From: Streptomyces sioyaensis
Lineage (GTDB): Bacteria; Actinomycetota; Actinomycetes; Streptomycetales; Streptomycetaceae
Reading direction: 5' to 3'
Length of the DNA: 64,000 bases
NCBI RefSeq assembly: GCF_004122735.1
Contig: NZ_SDIF01000003.1
Location: 1-64,000 of the forward strand
Shown here in pieces: positions 1-10,205 of the stretch (positions are counted from its first letter, which is position 1; the number at the start of each line of letters is the position of its first letter). Position numbers and translations under genes: made by a program. A model generated the notes under the pieces. The model saw nothing but the letters and a program-made list of their open reading frames with translations. It searched no databases and was not told the DNA's origin.

Positions 1-66
1 GGGTGGGGCTGTCGGCCGGGGGTGCGGTGGCGGCGGGTGAGCCGGGTGCCGGCGGTCGGGGGAGGG

Positions 67-477
67 TCAGCCCTTGCCGGAGGCCGTGCAGCCGACGAGT
101 ACGGCGTTGGTCGCACGCTTCGTCGTACGCAGCGTGACCTCGGTGTCCACCTGGCCCGCGCGCTGATCGACGGTGACGTCCTTGCGGCCGACCTCGCTGC
201 CGTCCTCGGCCTGTGAGCGCAGCGTGCACACACCCTTGGCGTCCGCGTCCTTGACGACTTCCAGATGGACCTTGACGGCGTGATCGGAGACCGCGTCCCA
301 GGTGATCACCCGGCCGCTGAGGTCCTGACCGGAGATGTACGAGATGCCGCACCAGGCGATCACCCCCAGCAGCGCGACGCCGAGCACACTGCCGATGATC
401 TTGAGCTTGCGGTCCGCGCGCGCGTCCGCGGAGCGGCCGTAGCGTCCTTCGGGGAGCCGTTCACGCACCGCGGTCAT
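67..477 (-). CDS. DUF4307 domain membrane protein
   Basis: This is a 136-residue protein of the actinobacterial DUF4307 family; its function is unknown. The charged N-terminus (about 1-24) is followed by one hydrophobic segment (about 25-47) and a soluble C-terminal domain (about 50-136) with two cysteines, fitting a single-pass protein with an extracytoplasmic domain. The ATG was chosen because the frame further upstream runs antisense through mca. It is divergent from mca with about 130 bp between the starts. Pairing with mca is, as I recall, conserved in streptomycetes, but no role in mycothiol chemistry can be read from the sequence. Confidence 0.85.
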   Translation of the reverse strand: MTAVRERLPEGRYGRSADARADRKLKIIGSVLGVALLGVIAWCGISYISGQDLSGRVITWDAVSDHAVKVHLEVVKDADAKGVCTLRSQAEDGSEVGRKDVTVDQRAGQVDTEVTLRTTKRATNAVLVGCTASGKG

Positions 478-606
478 GATCAATTCTCCTGCTCGGGGGA
501 CCGGAACCCACAACCCCCGGGGGGTCCCCGCCCCAGGGAATACAGCGCCCCCCGCTTCGGTCACTATAGGAGGCATCTTCTCCAGCTCTTCACTGAGGAT
601 CGAGTC

Positions 607-1479
607 TTGACTGAGCAGTTGCGATTGATGGCGGTCCATGCCCACCCCGACGACGAGTCGAGCAAGGGTGCGGCCACCATGGCCAAGTACGTGTCCGAGG
701 GGGTGGACGTGCTGGTCGCCACCTGCACAGGCGGTGAGCGAGGCTCCATCCTCAACCCCAAACTCCAGGGCGATCCGTACATCGAGGAGAACATCCACGA
801 GGTACGGAAGAAGGAGATGGACGAGGCCCGGGAGATCCTGGGCGTCAAGCAGGAGTGGCTCGGCTTCGTCGACTCCGGGCTGCCCGAGGGCGACCCGCTG
901 CCGGCGCTGCCCGAGGGCTGCTTCGCGCTGCAGCCCGTCGAAACGGCCGCGGAGCCCCTGGTCCGGCTGATCCGGACGTTCAAGCCGCAGGTCATCACGA
1001 CGTACGACGAGAACGGCGGCTATCCGCACCCGGACCACATCATGACCCACAAGATCACGATGGTGGCCTTCGAGGCGGCCGGTGACCCGGAGAAGTATCC
1101 GGACGCCGGCGAGCCCTGGCAGCCCCAGAAGCTCTACTACAACCAGGGCTTCAACAAGCCGCGCACCATCGCGCTGCACGAAGCGCTGCTGGCGCGCGGC
1201 ATGGACTCGCCGTACGGCGAGTGGCTGGAGCGCTGGAAGCAGTTCGAGCAGCGCGAGCGCACGCTGACCACGTACATCCCGTGCGACGACTTCTTCGAGA
1301 TCCGTGACAAGGCGCTGATCGCCCACGCCACCCAGATCGACCCCGACGGCGGGTGGTTCCGGGTGCCGATGGACATCCAGCGCGAGGTCTGGCCGACGGA
1401 GGAGTACGAGCTCGCGAAGTCGCTCGTGGACACTTCCCTCCCCGAGGACGACCTCTTCGCGGGCATCCGCAACAATTGA
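607..1479 (+). CDS. mca: mycothiol S-conjugate amidase Mca
   Basis: Mca is a zinc amidase that cleaves mycothiol S-conjugates to a mercapturic acid and GlcN-inositol, detoxifying electrophiles in actinobacteria. The 290-residue product has the LmbE/PIG-L fold signature: AHPDDE at 12-17 gives the first zinc ligands (H13, D16) and HPDH at 141-144 supplies H144. The TTG at 607 is chosen over the ATG at 628 because it gives the usual family N-terminus (TEQLRLMAVHAHPDD) and has GAGG upstream; the ATG would leave the metal motif almost at residue 1. Mca rather than its paralogue MshB is inferred from the overall sequence. A small membrane-protein gene follows after 4 bp, so the two are probably co-transcribed. 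Confidence 0.95.
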   Translation: MTEQLRLMAVHAHPDDESSKGAATMAKYVSEGVDVLVATCTGGERGSILNPKLQGDPYIEENIHEVRKKEMDEAREILGVKQEWLGFVDSGLPEGDPLPALPEGCFALQPVETAAEPLVRLIRTFKPQVITTYDENGGYPHPDHIMTHKITMVAFEAAGDPEKYPDAGEPWQPQKLYYNQGFNKPRTIALHEALLARGMDSPYGEWLERWKQFEQRERTLTTYIPCDDFFEIRDKALIAHATQIDPDGGWFRVPMDIQREVWPTEEYELAKSLVDTSLPEDDLFAGIRNN

Positions 1480-1483
1480 GCCC

Positions 1484-1732
1484 ATGATGAGCGCGACCAG
1501 CACCCTCGCCCTGACGCACTTCGTCACCCTTGCCGACAGCTTCGACAAGGACAAGGTGACGCCCGGCGTCCTCGGCTTCATCGTCTTCGCGGTCATCGGC
1601 GGCGCCGTGTGGCTGCTGATGAAGTCCATGACCAAGCACATGAAGAAGGTGGACTTCGAGGAGCAGCCCCAGGGCGGCGAGGCCGGCGGCACGGCCTCTG
1701 CCGCGCAGGCGCCCGAGCCGAAGACCGGCTGA
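1484..1732 (+). CDS. small membrane protein, hypothetical
   Basis: An 82-residue protein with one clear transmembrane segment (about 28-47, GVLGFIVFAVIGGAVWLLM) and a polar, Ala/Gly/Pro-rich cytoplasmic tail (about 55-82). There is a second in-frame ATG immediately after the first. It starts 4 bp after mca and so is probably translated from the same mRNA. I recognise it only as a conserved streptomycete protein; no catalytic motif is visible. Confidence 0.75.
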   Translation: MMSATSTLALTHFVTLADSFDKDKVTPGVLGFIVFAVIGGAVWLLMKSMTKHMKKVDFEEQPQGGEAGGTASAAQAPEPKTG

Positions 1733-1990
1733 CGGCGGGGCCACCCGCCCCGAACGCCGGACCGCCGGGCCCGCGGGGCCGGGTGGTCCGTGAAGACCGG
1801 GTGGCGGTCGACGGCCGGCCGATGGACACGGCCGGCTGACCGGCCCGGCGGCTCGCCGATCCGAGTGGTCGGCGAGCCGGGCCCGAGTCGCGGGCGAGCC
1901 GGGCCCGAGCGGCGGGCCCGGGTGCCTGAGCGGTGGGCTCGGGGCGCCTGGGTGGCCGGCCCGTGTCGACCGCGCAGGCCGGAGCCGCCG
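1733..1990. other. intergenic region with direct repeats
   Basis: The gap lies between two convergent genes. A 17-bp direct repeat (GGCGAGCCGGGCCCGAG at 1871-1887 and 1893-1909, period 22 bp) partly overlaps a hairpin (separate entry). Several open frames cross the gap, but none has a ribosome-binding site or credible composition, so I call no gene. Confidence 0.6.
1850..1878. terminator. hairpin between convergent genes
   Basis: GGCTCGCCGA (1850-1859) and TCGGCGAGCC (1869-1878) form a perfect 10-bp stem with a 9-nt loop. There is no T-run, which is usual for Streptomyces. It lies between the small membrane protein and the STAND ATPase and could end both transcripts. Confidence 0.55.
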
Positions 1991-4900
1991 TCACTCGTCA
2001 CCGGGCGGCGTGACGCTCACTCCCATGACCTCGCGCGCGTGGCGGCCGGGCACCATGCCGAGCCGCCATGCCTGCCACCCCGTCTCCGGCTCCACCCCGC
2101 GGTCCAGCAGCAGTGCGAACGTCTCCGCGCAGTCCTCCAGCTTGGCGTCGCGGGCCGGGTGCTTCTCCCGAACCAGCTGCGCCAGCTCCTCCTGGGCCAC
2201 GGCCGCGCCCACCACCGAACCGCCCGGCGAGGCGAGCGGCAGCAGGGTGCAGCGCAGGAACCGGGCCCAGTCCTCGCCGCGCCGGTCGCCGTAGCCGGCG
2301 AACAGCCGGGCCGCCTCGTCGGCCAGCTCCAGTGCCTGCGCCGCCCGGCCGTTGCCGGCGTCGACGATCAGCAGCTCCAGGCAGGACCAGGCCTCGCCGT
2401 GCGGCACTCCTATCCGCTGGAAGTCCTTGCGGGCGTCCTGGAGCAGTTGCCGGGCGAAGCCGCTGTTGCGCAGCGAGCCGGTCTGCTCCGCCCGCAGATC
2501 ACGGGTGACCCGCCCCGAATCGTGCCGGGTGCAGGCCAGACCGTAGGCGTCCTGCATCCGGCTGAACATCGTCCGCGACCGCTCCAGCTGGCGCAGCGCC
2601 GCATCGGGCTCGCCGCGTTCCTCCAGGGCCTGGCCCAGGTAGTACATCGTCCAGGCCTCACCGCGGGCGTCCTCGTGCTGATGGTGGAGCGGTAGCGCCT
2701 GCCGCAGCTGGTCCACCGCGAGCCCCGGATCACCGTCCACCAGCCGGGCCCGGGCCAGCTGGGTCAGCGCCCAGGCCTCGCCGCGCTCGTCGTGCGTCCG
2801 GCCGTAGAGCTCCATCGCCGCCTGCAGCGCGCGCTCCGCCGCCGGCACCTCGCCCAGGCGCAGATGCACCTGGCCGAGCTGGAAGTGTGCCCACGCCTGG
2901 CCGTGCACGCTCTCGCTCTCCTCATGGAGCTCCAGCGCCTCGTGCAGCATGGCGAGGGCCTCGGCGAGCTGCGACCGGTCCCGCTCCACTGCCGCCAAGG
3001 CGTGCAGTGTCCAGGCCCGGTCGCCGTGCATGTCCGGGCCGGACTGCAGCTCCAGCGCCTCACGGAGCTTCGCCGAGGCCTCGGCGAGACTGCCCTGCTG
3101 CTGGAGCGTGATGCCCAGATCGCGCAGCGCACGGGCCGCGCCCACCGGATGCTGGGCCTCGAAGTAGAGGTCGACCACCGACGCCAGGGTCGTGCGCGCC
3201 TTGTCCAGCTCACCGAGTTGCCGGGCCGCGATACCCGTACGCCACTGCACCGAGCGGGAGAGCAGCCCCTGGCCGACCGCCCGGGTCAGTTCGCTCAGCT
3301 CGCCCAGGCGGTAGAGGTCTCCGCGCAGCAGGCAGTAGTCGGCCAGGGCGCCCAGCAGATGCGAGACCGTCGCCTGGTCCACGCCCTGGTCGGCATGGCG
3401 CAGCGCGGCCGTGATGAAGCTGGTCTCGTCGTCCAGCCACTGGAGGGCCGCGTCCAGGGACGTGAAGCCGTGGGAGCCGAAGCGGTCGGCGCGGGTGGAC
3501 GTGCGGCCGTCGACCAGCCGGATGACCGAGTCGGCCAGTTCCGCATAGCCGCGGATCAGCCGCTCCTGGGCCGCGCCGCGCTCCTGTGCGTCCTCCTCGT
3601 CCTCCAGCCGGGAGTGCGCAAAGCTGTGCACCAGGGCGTGCAGGCGGTAGCGCTCACCGCGCACATGCTCGATCAGCCCCGCCCGGACCAGCGTCGTCAG
3701 CTGCCGCTCCGCCTCCGCGTTCGCCACCCCCAGCAGGGCGGCCGCGGCCGCCGTCCCCAGGCTCGCCCGGCCCACCAGCGCCAGCCGGCGCAGCAGCCGC
3801 CGGGCCGCCTCGGGCTGGTCGAAGTAGCGCAGCGACAGGGCGCGCTCGACCGGCGGCAGCGGCCCGTACGCCGCCAGGTCCGCGGCCAGCGTGGTGGCGG
3901 TGCGCGGGCCGAGCGAGGAGCCGGCCACCCGCAGCGCCAGCGGGAGGCCGGCGCACAGTTGAAGGATCTCGTCGAGGGCCCGTGCGTCGTAGGGACCCGA
4001 GGCGTCCGGGGCCTCGTTGCCGGCCGCGGCGGTGGCGCGCAGCAACTCCTCGGTGCCCGCCGCGTCCAGCGGCCCCACCGGCAGCTGGTGCACCCACGCC
4101 TGGAGGTCCTCGGGCAGGTCCAGTGGAGCGCGGGAGGTGACCAGCACCAGGCTGTCGGACCGCTCCGGCACCAGCGTGCGCACCTGCTCCGGATCCGCGG
4201 CGTCGTCCAGCAGGACCGTCACCGGAAGGCCCGTCAGATGCTGGTGGTACAGCTCGGTGAGCCGTTTGACGTGCTGCTCCTGGGACGGCCGCTCGCGGAA
4301 CAGCAGCTGCTCGCGCGGCGCGCCCAGGCGGTTGAGCAGATGCAGCAGTGCGTCGCGGGTCGGCAGCGGCACCTCGCCGGGGGTGTCACTGCGCAGATCC
4401 ACCACACATGCGCCACGGAACTGATCGCGCAGCTGATGGGTGGCCCGCACCGCGAGCGCCGTACGCCCCGAGCCCGGCTCGCCGTGCAGCACCACCACCG
4501 TCGGCTTGGTCTCCGTGCTCGCACGGGCCGCCTGCACCCACTGCGCGATCTGCGTCAGCTCCGCCCGCCGCCCGGCGAACACGCCTTCCGGGCTGGGGAG
4601 CTGGGAGAACGAATGCTCCAGTACGGACCGCTGCCGGGCCGCCGCGCTGCGGTCCGCACCGCGCAACTGCGGCCCCCGGCCGCTCTGCCCGCCCCCGGTC
4701 TTGGCCGCCGAGCTGCCGCGGGCCGCCGCCGTCAGCATCCGCTGCTGGTCCAGGAACGGCCGGACGCCGCGCACTTCCAGCGCCGTCAGCCACTGCAGCC
4801 GCAGCTGCTGGGCGCCGCCGGGCCGGCCGCGCTTCCCGGCCTCCCGGTTGGCCGCCGGCAGGTGGGCCGCGGTCAGCTTCAGGACCGTGGCCGTCGCGCC

Positions 4901-5263
4901 CGCCAGCACCACGGAGGCCCCCACGGCCAGCGCCGGCCCCGTGCCCGTGCCGTACGCGAGGTCCGTGCCGAACGCCGCCACCGCCGCCACGGCCGTCGCC
5001 ACCGCCGGGGTGCCCAGCTCCTTGCGGGGCAGTGACGGCCGGCCGGCGGCCGCCTCGTCCAGCGCCCGGACGTAGGCGGTGTACTCCTCGGCGGCGCTGC
5101 CGGCCAGCTCCTCCAGCGCGGACCGTGCCCTGCCGAGCAGCGCGCCGCCGTCGAGCCGGCCGCCCGAGCGCCGTACCTCCTCCTCGACGGCCCTGGTCAA
5201 CAGCGCTTCCGCTTCCGCACGATGGTCCTCGCGCAGCGCGGCCAGTGACCCCGGCATGCTCAT
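1991..5263 (-). CDS. STAND ATPase with NB-ARC and TPR domains
   Basis: A 1090-residue signal-transduction ATPase. The N-terminus has a short helical region, then two hydrophobic stretches (about 85-135). The NB-ARC core shows Walker A ([11 protein letters not shown], about 259-269), Walker B (VTVLLDDA, about 346-353) and the GLPLAL motif (about 437). After a winged-helix-like region the C-terminal half (about 550-1080) is a TPR array with recurring A-W/L-G spacing. It resembles SARP/AfsR-type regulators without a DNA-binding domain, so it more likely works as a switch or scaffold. ATG 5263 sits only 3 nt from the GGAGG, while the ATG at 5257 has normal 9-nt spacing and may be the true start. 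The ligand and partner are unknown. Confidence 0.85.
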   Translation of the reverse strand: MSMPGSLAALREDHRAEAEALLTRAVEEEVRRSGGRLDGGALLGRARSALEELAGSAAEEYTAYVRALDEAAAGRPSLPRKELGTPAVATAVAAVAAFGTDLAYGTGTGPALAVGASVVLAGATATVLKLTAAHLPAANREAGKRGRPGGAQQLRLQWLTALEVRGVRPFLDQQRMLTAAARGSSAAKTGGGQSGRGPQLRGADRSAAARQRSVLEHSFSQLPSPEGVFAGRRAELTQIAQWVQAARASTETKPTVVVLHGEPGSGRTALAVRATHQLRDQFRGACVVDLRSDTPGEVPLPTRDALLHLLNRLGAPREQLLFRERPSQEQHVKRLTELYHQHLTGLPVTVLLDDAADPEQVRTLVPERSDSLVLVTSRAPLDLPEDLQAWVHQLPVGPLDAAGTEELLRATAAAGNEAPDASGPYDARALDEILQLCAGLPLALRVAGSSLGPRTATTLAADLAAYGPLPPVERALSLRYFDQPEAARRLLRRLALVGRASLGTAAAAALLGVANAEAERQLTTLVRAGLIEHVRGERYRLHALVHSFAHSRLEDEEDAQERGAAQERLIRGYAELADSVIRLVDGRTSTRADRFGSHGFTSLDAALQWLDDETSFITAALRHADQGVDQATVSHLLGALADYCLLRGDLYRLGELSELTRAVGQGLLSRSVQWRTGIAARQLGELDKARTTLASVVDLYFEAQHPVGAARALRDLGITLQQQGSLAEASAKLREALELQSGPDMHGDRAWTLHALAAVERDRSQLAEALAMLHEALELHEESESVHGQAWAHFQLGQVHLRLGEVPAAERALQAAMELYGRTHDERGEAWALTQLARARLVDGDPGLAVDQLRQALPLHHQHEDARGEAWTMYYLGQALEERGEPDAALRQLERSRTMFSRMQDAYGLACTRHDSGRVTRDLRAEQTGSLRNSGFARQLLQDARKDFQRIGVPHGEAWSCLELLIVDAGNGRAAQALELADEAARLFAGYGDRRGEDWARFLRCTLLPLASPGGSVVGAAVAQEELAQLVREKHPARDAKLEDCAETFALLLDRGVEPETGWQAWRLGMVPGRHAREVMGVSVTPPGDE

Positions 5264-5403
5264 CCCCCTCCAGCGTTCCTGCAGTGTCCAGCGGTGATCG
5301 TCGCCGTACGCACAGTGTTCCGCGTCCGCGCGATTTCCGGCAGGGCTGTGGACAACTCCCTCCGCTCCCCGCTCACCGTGCCTCGTTGGGAGAGGATGGA
5401 CCC

Positions 5404-7440
5404 ATGCCGAACCGCCTGGCCCATGAGACTTCCCCGTATCTGCTCCAGCACGCCGACAACCCCGTCGACTGGTGGCCGTGGTCCGCCGACGCGTTCGAGG
5501 AAGCCCGGCGGCGCGGGGTGCCCGTGCTGCTCAGCGTCGGCTACAGCTCGTGCCACTGGTGCCACGTGATGGCGCACGAAAGCTTCGAGGACCCGGACAC
5601 CGCCGCGCTGCTCAACGACCACTTCGTGGCCGTCAAGGTCGACCGGGAGGAGCGCCCGGACGTCGACGCCGTCTACATGGAGGCCGTGCAGGCCGCCACC
5701 GGTCAGGGCGGCTGGCCCATGACCGTCTTTCTCACCCCCGACGCCGAGCCGTTCTACTTCGGGACGTACTTCCCGCCCGAGCCCCGCCACGGCATGCCGT
5801 CCTTCGGGCAGATCCTGGAGGGGGTGCGCAGCGCCTGGGCCGACCGGCGCGACGAGGTCGGCGAGGTCGCCGGCCGGATCGTCGCCGACCTGGCCGGCCG
5901 CTCGCTGAGCGCTTCGCTGCCCGCCGACCGGCGCCCGCCGCGCGCCGAGGAGCTGCACACCGCCCTGATGGGCCTGACCCGCGAATTCGACGCGGCGCAC
6001 GGCGGATTCGGCGGCGCGCCGAAGTTCCCGCCGCCCATGGTGCTGGAGTTCCTGCTCCGCCACCATGCGCGCACTGCTTCCGCCGGGGCCCTGGAGATGG
6101 TGCAGGCGACGTGCGCGGCGATGGCCCGCGGCGGGATCTACGACCAGCTCGGCGGGGGCTTCGCGCGCTACGCGGTGGACGCCACTTGGACCGTTCCGCA
6201 CTTCGAGAAGATGCTCTACGACAACGCCCTGCTGTGCCGGACCTACGCCCACCTGTGGCGGTCCACCGGCTCGGAGGCGGCCCGCCGGACCGCCGTCGAG
6301 ACCGCCGACTTCATGGTCCGTGAACTCCGCACCGACCAGGGCGGTTTCGCCTCCGCACTGGACGCGGACAGCGACGACGGCACCGGCCGGCACACCGAGG
6401 GTGCCTACTACGTGTGGACGCCCGGGCAGCTGCGGTCCGTACTGGGCGAGGAGGACGCGGAGTTCGCCGCCGCCCACTTCGGCGTCACCGAGGAAGGCAC
6501 CTTCGAGGAGGGCGCCTCGGTCCTGCAACTCCCCGACACCGAGGGCCTGGTGGACGCCGAACGGGTGGCTTCCCTCAGGCAGCGGCTCCTCGCGGCGCGC
6601 GAGGAGCGGCCGCGCCCCGGCCGGGACGACAAGGTCGTCGCCTGCTGGAACGGGCTGGCCATCGCCGCGCTCGCCGAGACCGGCGCCTATTTCGACCGCC
6701 CGGACCTCATCCAGGCCGCCACCGACGCCGCCGACCTGCTCGTCCGCGTCCACATGGACGGGCAGGCCCGGCTGCACCGCACCTCCCGCGACGGCACACC
6801 CGGCGCCAACTCCGGTGTCCTGGAGGACTACGCCGACGTCGCGGAGGGCTTCCTCACCCTCGCCTCGGTCACCGGGGAGGGCGTCTGGGTGGAGTTCGCG
6901 GGCCTCCTCCTGGACACCGTGCTGCACCAGTTCACCACCGAGGACGGCGCGCTCTACGACACCGCGGCCGACGCCGAGGCGCTGATCCGCCGCCCCCAGG
7001 ACCCGACCGACAACGCGACGCCCTCCGGGTGGACGGCGGCGGCCGGCGCCCTGCTGTCGTACGCGGCGCTGACCGGCAGCAGCCGTCACCGGGACGCCGC
7101 GGAGCGCGCGCTGGGCATCGTCACCGCGCTCGCCGGCCGGGCCCCGCGCTTCATCGGCTGGGGCCTCGCGGTCGCCGAGGCCGCGCTGGACGGGCCGCGC
7201 GAGGTCGCGGTCGTCGGCCCGCCGGACGATCCGGCCACCGCCGCACTGCACCACGCCGCGCTGCTCGCTACCGCCCCGGGGGCGGTCGTAGCCACGGGCG
7301 CCCCCGGGGCGGACGAGGTGCCGCTCCTCCAGGACCGCCCCCTGGTCGACGGCCGACCCGCCGCGTACGTCTGCCGCCACTTCACCTGCGAACGGCCGAC
7401 CACGGACCCGGCGGAGCTGACGGCAGGGCTTCAGGGGTAG
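5404..7440 (+). CDS. DUF255 thioredoxin-domain protein (YyaL/spermatogenesis-associated 20 type)
   Basis: A 678-residue protein combining an N-terminal thioredoxin-like DUF255 domain with a C-terminal (alpha/alpha)6 barrel resembling N-acylglucosamine 2-epimerases. The start [17 protein letters not shown] is diagnostic. The CxxC centre is C50-H-W-C53. The substrate and reaction are not established for this family; the domain pairing suggests a redox-linked or sugar-related enzyme. The start is supported by GGAGAGGA about 8 nt upstream of ATG. It is divergent from the STAND ATPase with a 140-bp shared promoter region and stands alone as a transcription unit. Confidence 0.9.
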   Translation: MPNRLAHETSPYLLQHADNPVDWWPWSADAFEEARRRGVPVLLSVGYSSCHWCHVMAHESFEDPDTAALLNDHFVAVKVDREERPDVDAVYMEAVQAATGQGGWPMTVFLTPDAEPFYFGTYFPPEPRHGMPSFGQILEGVRSAWADRRDEVGEVAGRIVADLAGRSLSASLPADRRPPRAEELHTALMGLTREFDAAHGGFGGAPKFPPPMVLEFLLRHHARTASAGALEMVQATCAAMARGGIYDQLGGGFARYAVDATWTVPHFEKMLYDNALLCRTYAHLWRSTGSEAARRTAVETADFMVRELRTDQGGFASALDADSDDGTGRHTEGAYYVWTPGQLRSVLGEEDAEFAAAHFGVTEEGTFEEGASVLQLPDTEGLVDAERVASLRQRLLAAREERPRPGRDDKVVACWNGLAIAALAETGAYFDRPDLIQAATDAADLLVRVHMDGQARLHRTSRDGTPGANSGVLEDYADVAEGFLTLASVTGEGVWVEFAGLLLDTVLHQFTTEDGALYDTAADAEALIRRPQDPTDNATPSGWTAAAGALLSYAALTGSSRHRDAAERALGIVTALAGRAPRFIGWGLAVAEAALDGPREVAVVGPPDDPATAALHHAALLATAPGAVVATGAPGADEVPLLQDRPLVDGRPAAYVCRHFTCERPTTDPAELTAGLQG

Positions 7441-7505
7441 GCGCGGGGTACGACCCTGGCGCGCGCGTCACCAGCCTCTCGGGTCGGCGCATCTAGCCTC
7501 GGGTC

Positions 7506-8510
7506 ATGACACAGCGCACACACCGTGAAGTTCACCTGGCCGGCCGGCCCCGGGGGCCGCTCACCGAGGACCTCTTCGAGATCGTGGAGGTGCCGGTCCC
7601 GGAACCCGGGCCCGGCCAGGTGCTGGTACGCAACACCGTCATGGGTGTGGCCGCCGTGATGCGCACGCTGATGGAGGAGGCCGGCGTGGTGCCGATGCCC
7701 TCCTACCAGATCGGCGAGCCGCTGTACGGGGCCGCCGTCGGCGAGGTGGTGGCCGCCCCGGGGACCGACTTCACCCCCGGCGACCTGGTGGCACACCACT
7801 CCGGCTGGCGCGAGTACGCCCTGCTGGACGCCGACCGGGCGCACCGGCTCGACCCCGGTCTGCTGCCAGACCCGGCCGCCCACCTCTCGCAGGGCCCCAC
7901 CGCCTGGATGGGCGTGGTGCGCGGCGCCGAAGTACGCCCCGGGGACACGGTGTTCATCACCGGAGCGGCGGGCGGCGTGGGCTCCCTGGCGGGCCAGATC
8001 GCCCGGCTGCGCGGTGCGGCCCGGATCATCGGCAGTACGGGATCGCCGGAGAAGGCGGACCGGCTGATCAAGGAATTCGGCTATGACGCGGTGGTGATCC
8101 GTGGCGCGGGCCCCATCGAGGACCAACTGCGCACGGCCGCCCCGGAGGGCCTCGACGCGGTCTTCGACAATGTCGGCGGCGAACAACTCCGGGCCGCTCT
8201 CGCCGTCGCCAACCGGGGCGCCCGGGTCGCCCTCGTGGGAGCCTTGTCCGCCCAGCTCTCCCCCGGGGGCGCGACCACCATCGAACTCGACACCCTCTCG
8301 CTGCTCGCCCGCAGCATCACCCTGCGCGGCATCGCCCTGTACGAGCACCTGGACCTGATCCCCGAGTGGAACCAGCGGTTCGGCGAGGGGCTGCGCGACG
8401 GCTCCCTCACCTTCCCGCACGCCCGGCTGCGGGGCATCGAGCAGGCACCGCGGGCACTGCGCGAGCTGACCGAGGGGCGCCATCTGGGCGCCGTGGTCGT
8501 GGAGTTGTGA
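7506..8510 (+). CDS. NADP-dependent zinc-free MDR oxidoreductase
   Basis: A 334-residue medium-chain dehydrogenase/reductase of the leukotriene B4 12-hydroxydehydrogenase / prostaglandin reductase type (YncB-like). The GroES-like N-terminal domain lacks the catalytic zinc cysteines. The Rossmann domain has TGAAGGVGS at about 152-160, and a Ser/Lys-containing loop after beta-2 (STGSPEKAD) fits NADP(H). Such enzymes reduce alpha,beta-unsaturated ketones or aldehydes. No good Shine-Dalgarno is seen before ATG 7506. The TetR gene just downstream is convergent, so co-regulation is only a guess. Confidence 0.88.
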   Translation: MTQRTHREVHLAGRPRGPLTEDLFEIVEVPVPEPGPGQVLVRNTVMGVAAVMRTLMEEAGVVPMPSYQIGEPLYGAAVGEVVAAPGTDFTPGDLVAHHSGWREYALLDADRAHRLDPGLLPDPAAHLSQGPTAWMGVVRGAEVRPGDTVFITGAAGGVGSLAGQIARLRGAARIIGSTGSPEKADRLIKEFGYDAVVIRGAGPIEDQLRTAAPEGLDAVFDNVGGEQLRAALAVANRGARVALVGALSAQLSPGGATTIELDTLSLLARSITLRGIALYEHLDLIPEWNQRFGEGLRDGSLTFPHARLRGIEQAPRALRELTEGRHLGAVVVEL

Positions 8511-8633
8511 GGTGACGGCAGGGGGCCGCCGGTTACGCCGCCCACGAGGTGCCGGTGATGGACGACTTCGAGCAGATCGCGCCGGACGCGGCCCGACCTG
8601 TGGATCGACCCGTCCGCCACGCGCCCCGCACCC

Positions 8634-9269
8634 CTACACCGTGAGGCCCCGCGCCAGTACGTCCATCGTCCGGTGGATCAGCGCCTCCAGGTCGGCGTCC
8701 TGGCCGCCCTCGACCCAGGCCAGCATCGCCTCCTGGAGCGCGGCCAGGATCGCCGCACCGATCACCCGCAGCTCCAGGTCACCGTCCGGACGGCCGGAGC
8801 GTTCCGCCAGTACGGCGGCGAGCATCGCGGCGTCCCGCGCGGCGTTCTCCGCCGTACGGCCCCGGATCGCGGGCACTTCACGGATCAGCCGGACCCGCTG
8901 GACGAGTTCGCCGCGCTCCTCCGCGGTGAGCCCGCGCAGCGCCTCGACGGTGACCTGACGCATCGACTCGACCATCGGCTCGTCCGCGGGACGGGCCCGC
9001 AGCCCGGCCGCCGGCACGGCGTCGTACTCGACGGAGAGCACGATGTCTTCCTTGGTGGGGAAGTAGCGGAAGACCGTGCTCGGTGAGACGTCGGCGGCCT
9101 CGGCGATCCGGTCGACCGGCGTCGCGTCGTAGCCCTGCTCCGCGAAGAGCCGGTAGGCGGCCCGCCGGATCGCCTGCCGGGTCTGGAGCTTCTTCCGCTC
9201 CCGCAGCCCGAGCTTCGGCGTCGCGGGCGGTGAGCTGGCAGAGGTGCGTGCGGAGACCATGCGCAGCAT
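8634..9269 (-). CDS. TetR family transcriptional regulator
   Basis: A 211-residue TetR regulator. The N-terminal HTH (about 24-70) contains the typical tract ATPVDRIAEAADVSPSTVFRYFPTKEDIV; the remainder is an all-helical ligand domain. An alternative start lies at the fourth codon's methionine (MVSARTS). It is convergent with the MDR gene and tandem with the downstream TrhA-type gene. An 11-bp palindrome in its upstream region (9399-9409) may be its operator. The ligand is unknown. Confidence 0.9.
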   Translation of the reverse strand: MLRMVSARTSASSPPATPKLGLRERKKLQTRQAIRRAAYRLFAEQGYDATPVDRIAEAADVSPSTVFRYFPTKEDIVLSVEYDAVPAAGLRARPADEPMVESMRQVTVEALRGLTAEERGELVQRVRLIREVPAIRGRTAENAARDAAMLAAVLAERSGRPDGDLELRVIGAAILAALQEAMLAWVEGGQDADLEALIHRTMDVLARGLTV

Positions 9270-9398
9270 TGTCGGGCATCCCCGGGTCCCGGAACGACGG
9301 CCGTGGCGGTGCGTGCACCGCGCGCATGCCGCGGTGGGCCGGGGGAGCGCTGCCCATTGTCAGTGGGGTGTGTCACGCTGTGGCGCGAAGGTGATTAC

Positions 9399-9409
9399 TC
9401 TCAGTGAGA
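9399..9409. promoter_or_regulatory. possible TetR operator
   Basis: TCTCAGTGAGA is a perfect 5-1-5 palindrome inside TTACTCTCAGTGAGAAA, located 130 bp upstream of the TetR start. Position and symmetry suggest autoregulation. It is short, so confidence is limited. Confidence 0.4.
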
Positions 9410-9441
9410 AAGGTGGTGGCGAGATGTTCGAGGGTGGGGCT

Positions 9442-10158
9442 TCAGGCGTGGGTGTAGGCCACCAGTGAGATGCCGACGTAGTGCACGACGAAGGCCGCCA
9501 GGGTGAGGGAGTGGAAGACCTCGTGGAAGCCGAACCACTGGGGTGAGGGGTTGGGGCGCTTGATGCCGTAGATGACGCCGCCCGCGCTGTAGAGCAGGCC
9601 GCCGACGACGACGAGTACGAGGACGGCGACGCCGCCGGTGCGCAGGAAGTCGGGCAGGAAGAAGACGGCGGCCCAGCCCATGGCGATGTAGCAGGGGGTG
9701 TACAGCCAGCGGGGGGCGCCGACCCAGAAGACCCGGAAGAGGATGCCGGCCAGGGCGGCCGCCCAGACCGCCCAGAGCAGGGTCTCGCCGCGGGATCCCG
9801 GCACGAGCAGCATCGTCAGCGGCGTATAGGTGCCCGCGATGATCAGGAAGATATTGGCGTGATCCAGGCGGCGGAGTATGCCGTCGGCGCGTGGGCCCCA
9901 ATTGCCGCGGTGGTAAAGGGCGCTGACGCCGAACAGCAGGCAGGCGGACATCGTGTAGATGCCGCAGGCCAGGCGGCCGCGGGGGCTGTCGGCGAGGGCG
10001 GTGAGGACGATGCCGGAGAGCAGGACGGCGGGGAACATTCCGGCGTGCAGCCAGCCGCGCAGTTTGGGTTTGAGGGGGGTGGCTGCGTCGGTGACGGCCG
10101 CGATGGCGGGCGGCGCGGAGGGGGGTCGGCTCTCGGCGGCGTCGGGCGCGGAATTCAT
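9442..10158 (-). CDS. TrhA / hemolysin III family membrane protein
   Basis: A 238-residue PAQR-superfamily integral membrane protein with about seven hydrophobic helices. Family signatures are SALYHRGNW, LDHANIF and FGFHEVFHSLTLAAF, which carry the conserved Ser/His/Asp metal-site residues of PAQR proteins. Bacterial homologues are linked to membrane-lipid or fatty-acid homeostasis; the old hemolysin name should not be taken as evidence of toxin activity. It is divergent from pckG across a 239-bp region with two palindromes. Confidence 0.9.
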   Translation of the reverse strand: MNSAPDAAESRPPSAPPAIAAVTDAATPLKPKLRGWLHAGMFPAVLLSGIVLTALADSPRGRLACGIYTMSACLLFGVSALYHRGNWGPRADGILRRLDHANIFLIIAGTYTPLTMLLVPGSRGETLLWAVWAAALAGILFRVFWVGAPRWLYTPCYIAMGWAAVFFLPDFLRTGGVAVLVLVVVGGLLYSAGGVIYGIKRPNPSPQWFGFHEVFHSLTLAAFVVHYVGISLVAYTHA

Positions 10159-10179
10159 GGCGTAATGCTACCTACGCAA

Positions 10180-10192
10180 CCGTAAGTTACGG
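10180..10192. promoter_or_regulatory. palindrome upstream of the TrhA-type gene
   Basis: CCGTAAGTTACGG is a perfect 6-1-6 dyad. The surrounding sequence extends it imperfectly (TACGCAA before, ATTCGTA after). It lies 22-34 bp upstream of the minus-strand start at 10158, where a repressor would block the promoter. Similar TACGxxACCGTAxxTTACG sites occur near TetR-controlled lipid genes in actinobacteria, as far as I recall. Confidence 0.5.
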
Positions 10193-10205
10193 ATTCGTAC
10201 CGGAG

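Noticed and set aside
1..66. A gene or terminator at the window edge
   Set aside because: The sequence is GC-rich with no clear stem or ribosome-binding site and is too short to judge.
2792..5035. A 747-codon open frame antisense to the STAND ATPase
   Set aside because: Composition is Arg/Gln/Leu-rich mirror coding without a ribosome-binding site; the minus-strand protein has clear NB-ARC and TPR motifs.
8511..8633. A possible gene remnant after the MDR gene
   Set aside because: A short protein-like stretch is readable, but it has no start signal, no motif and is only 123 bp long.
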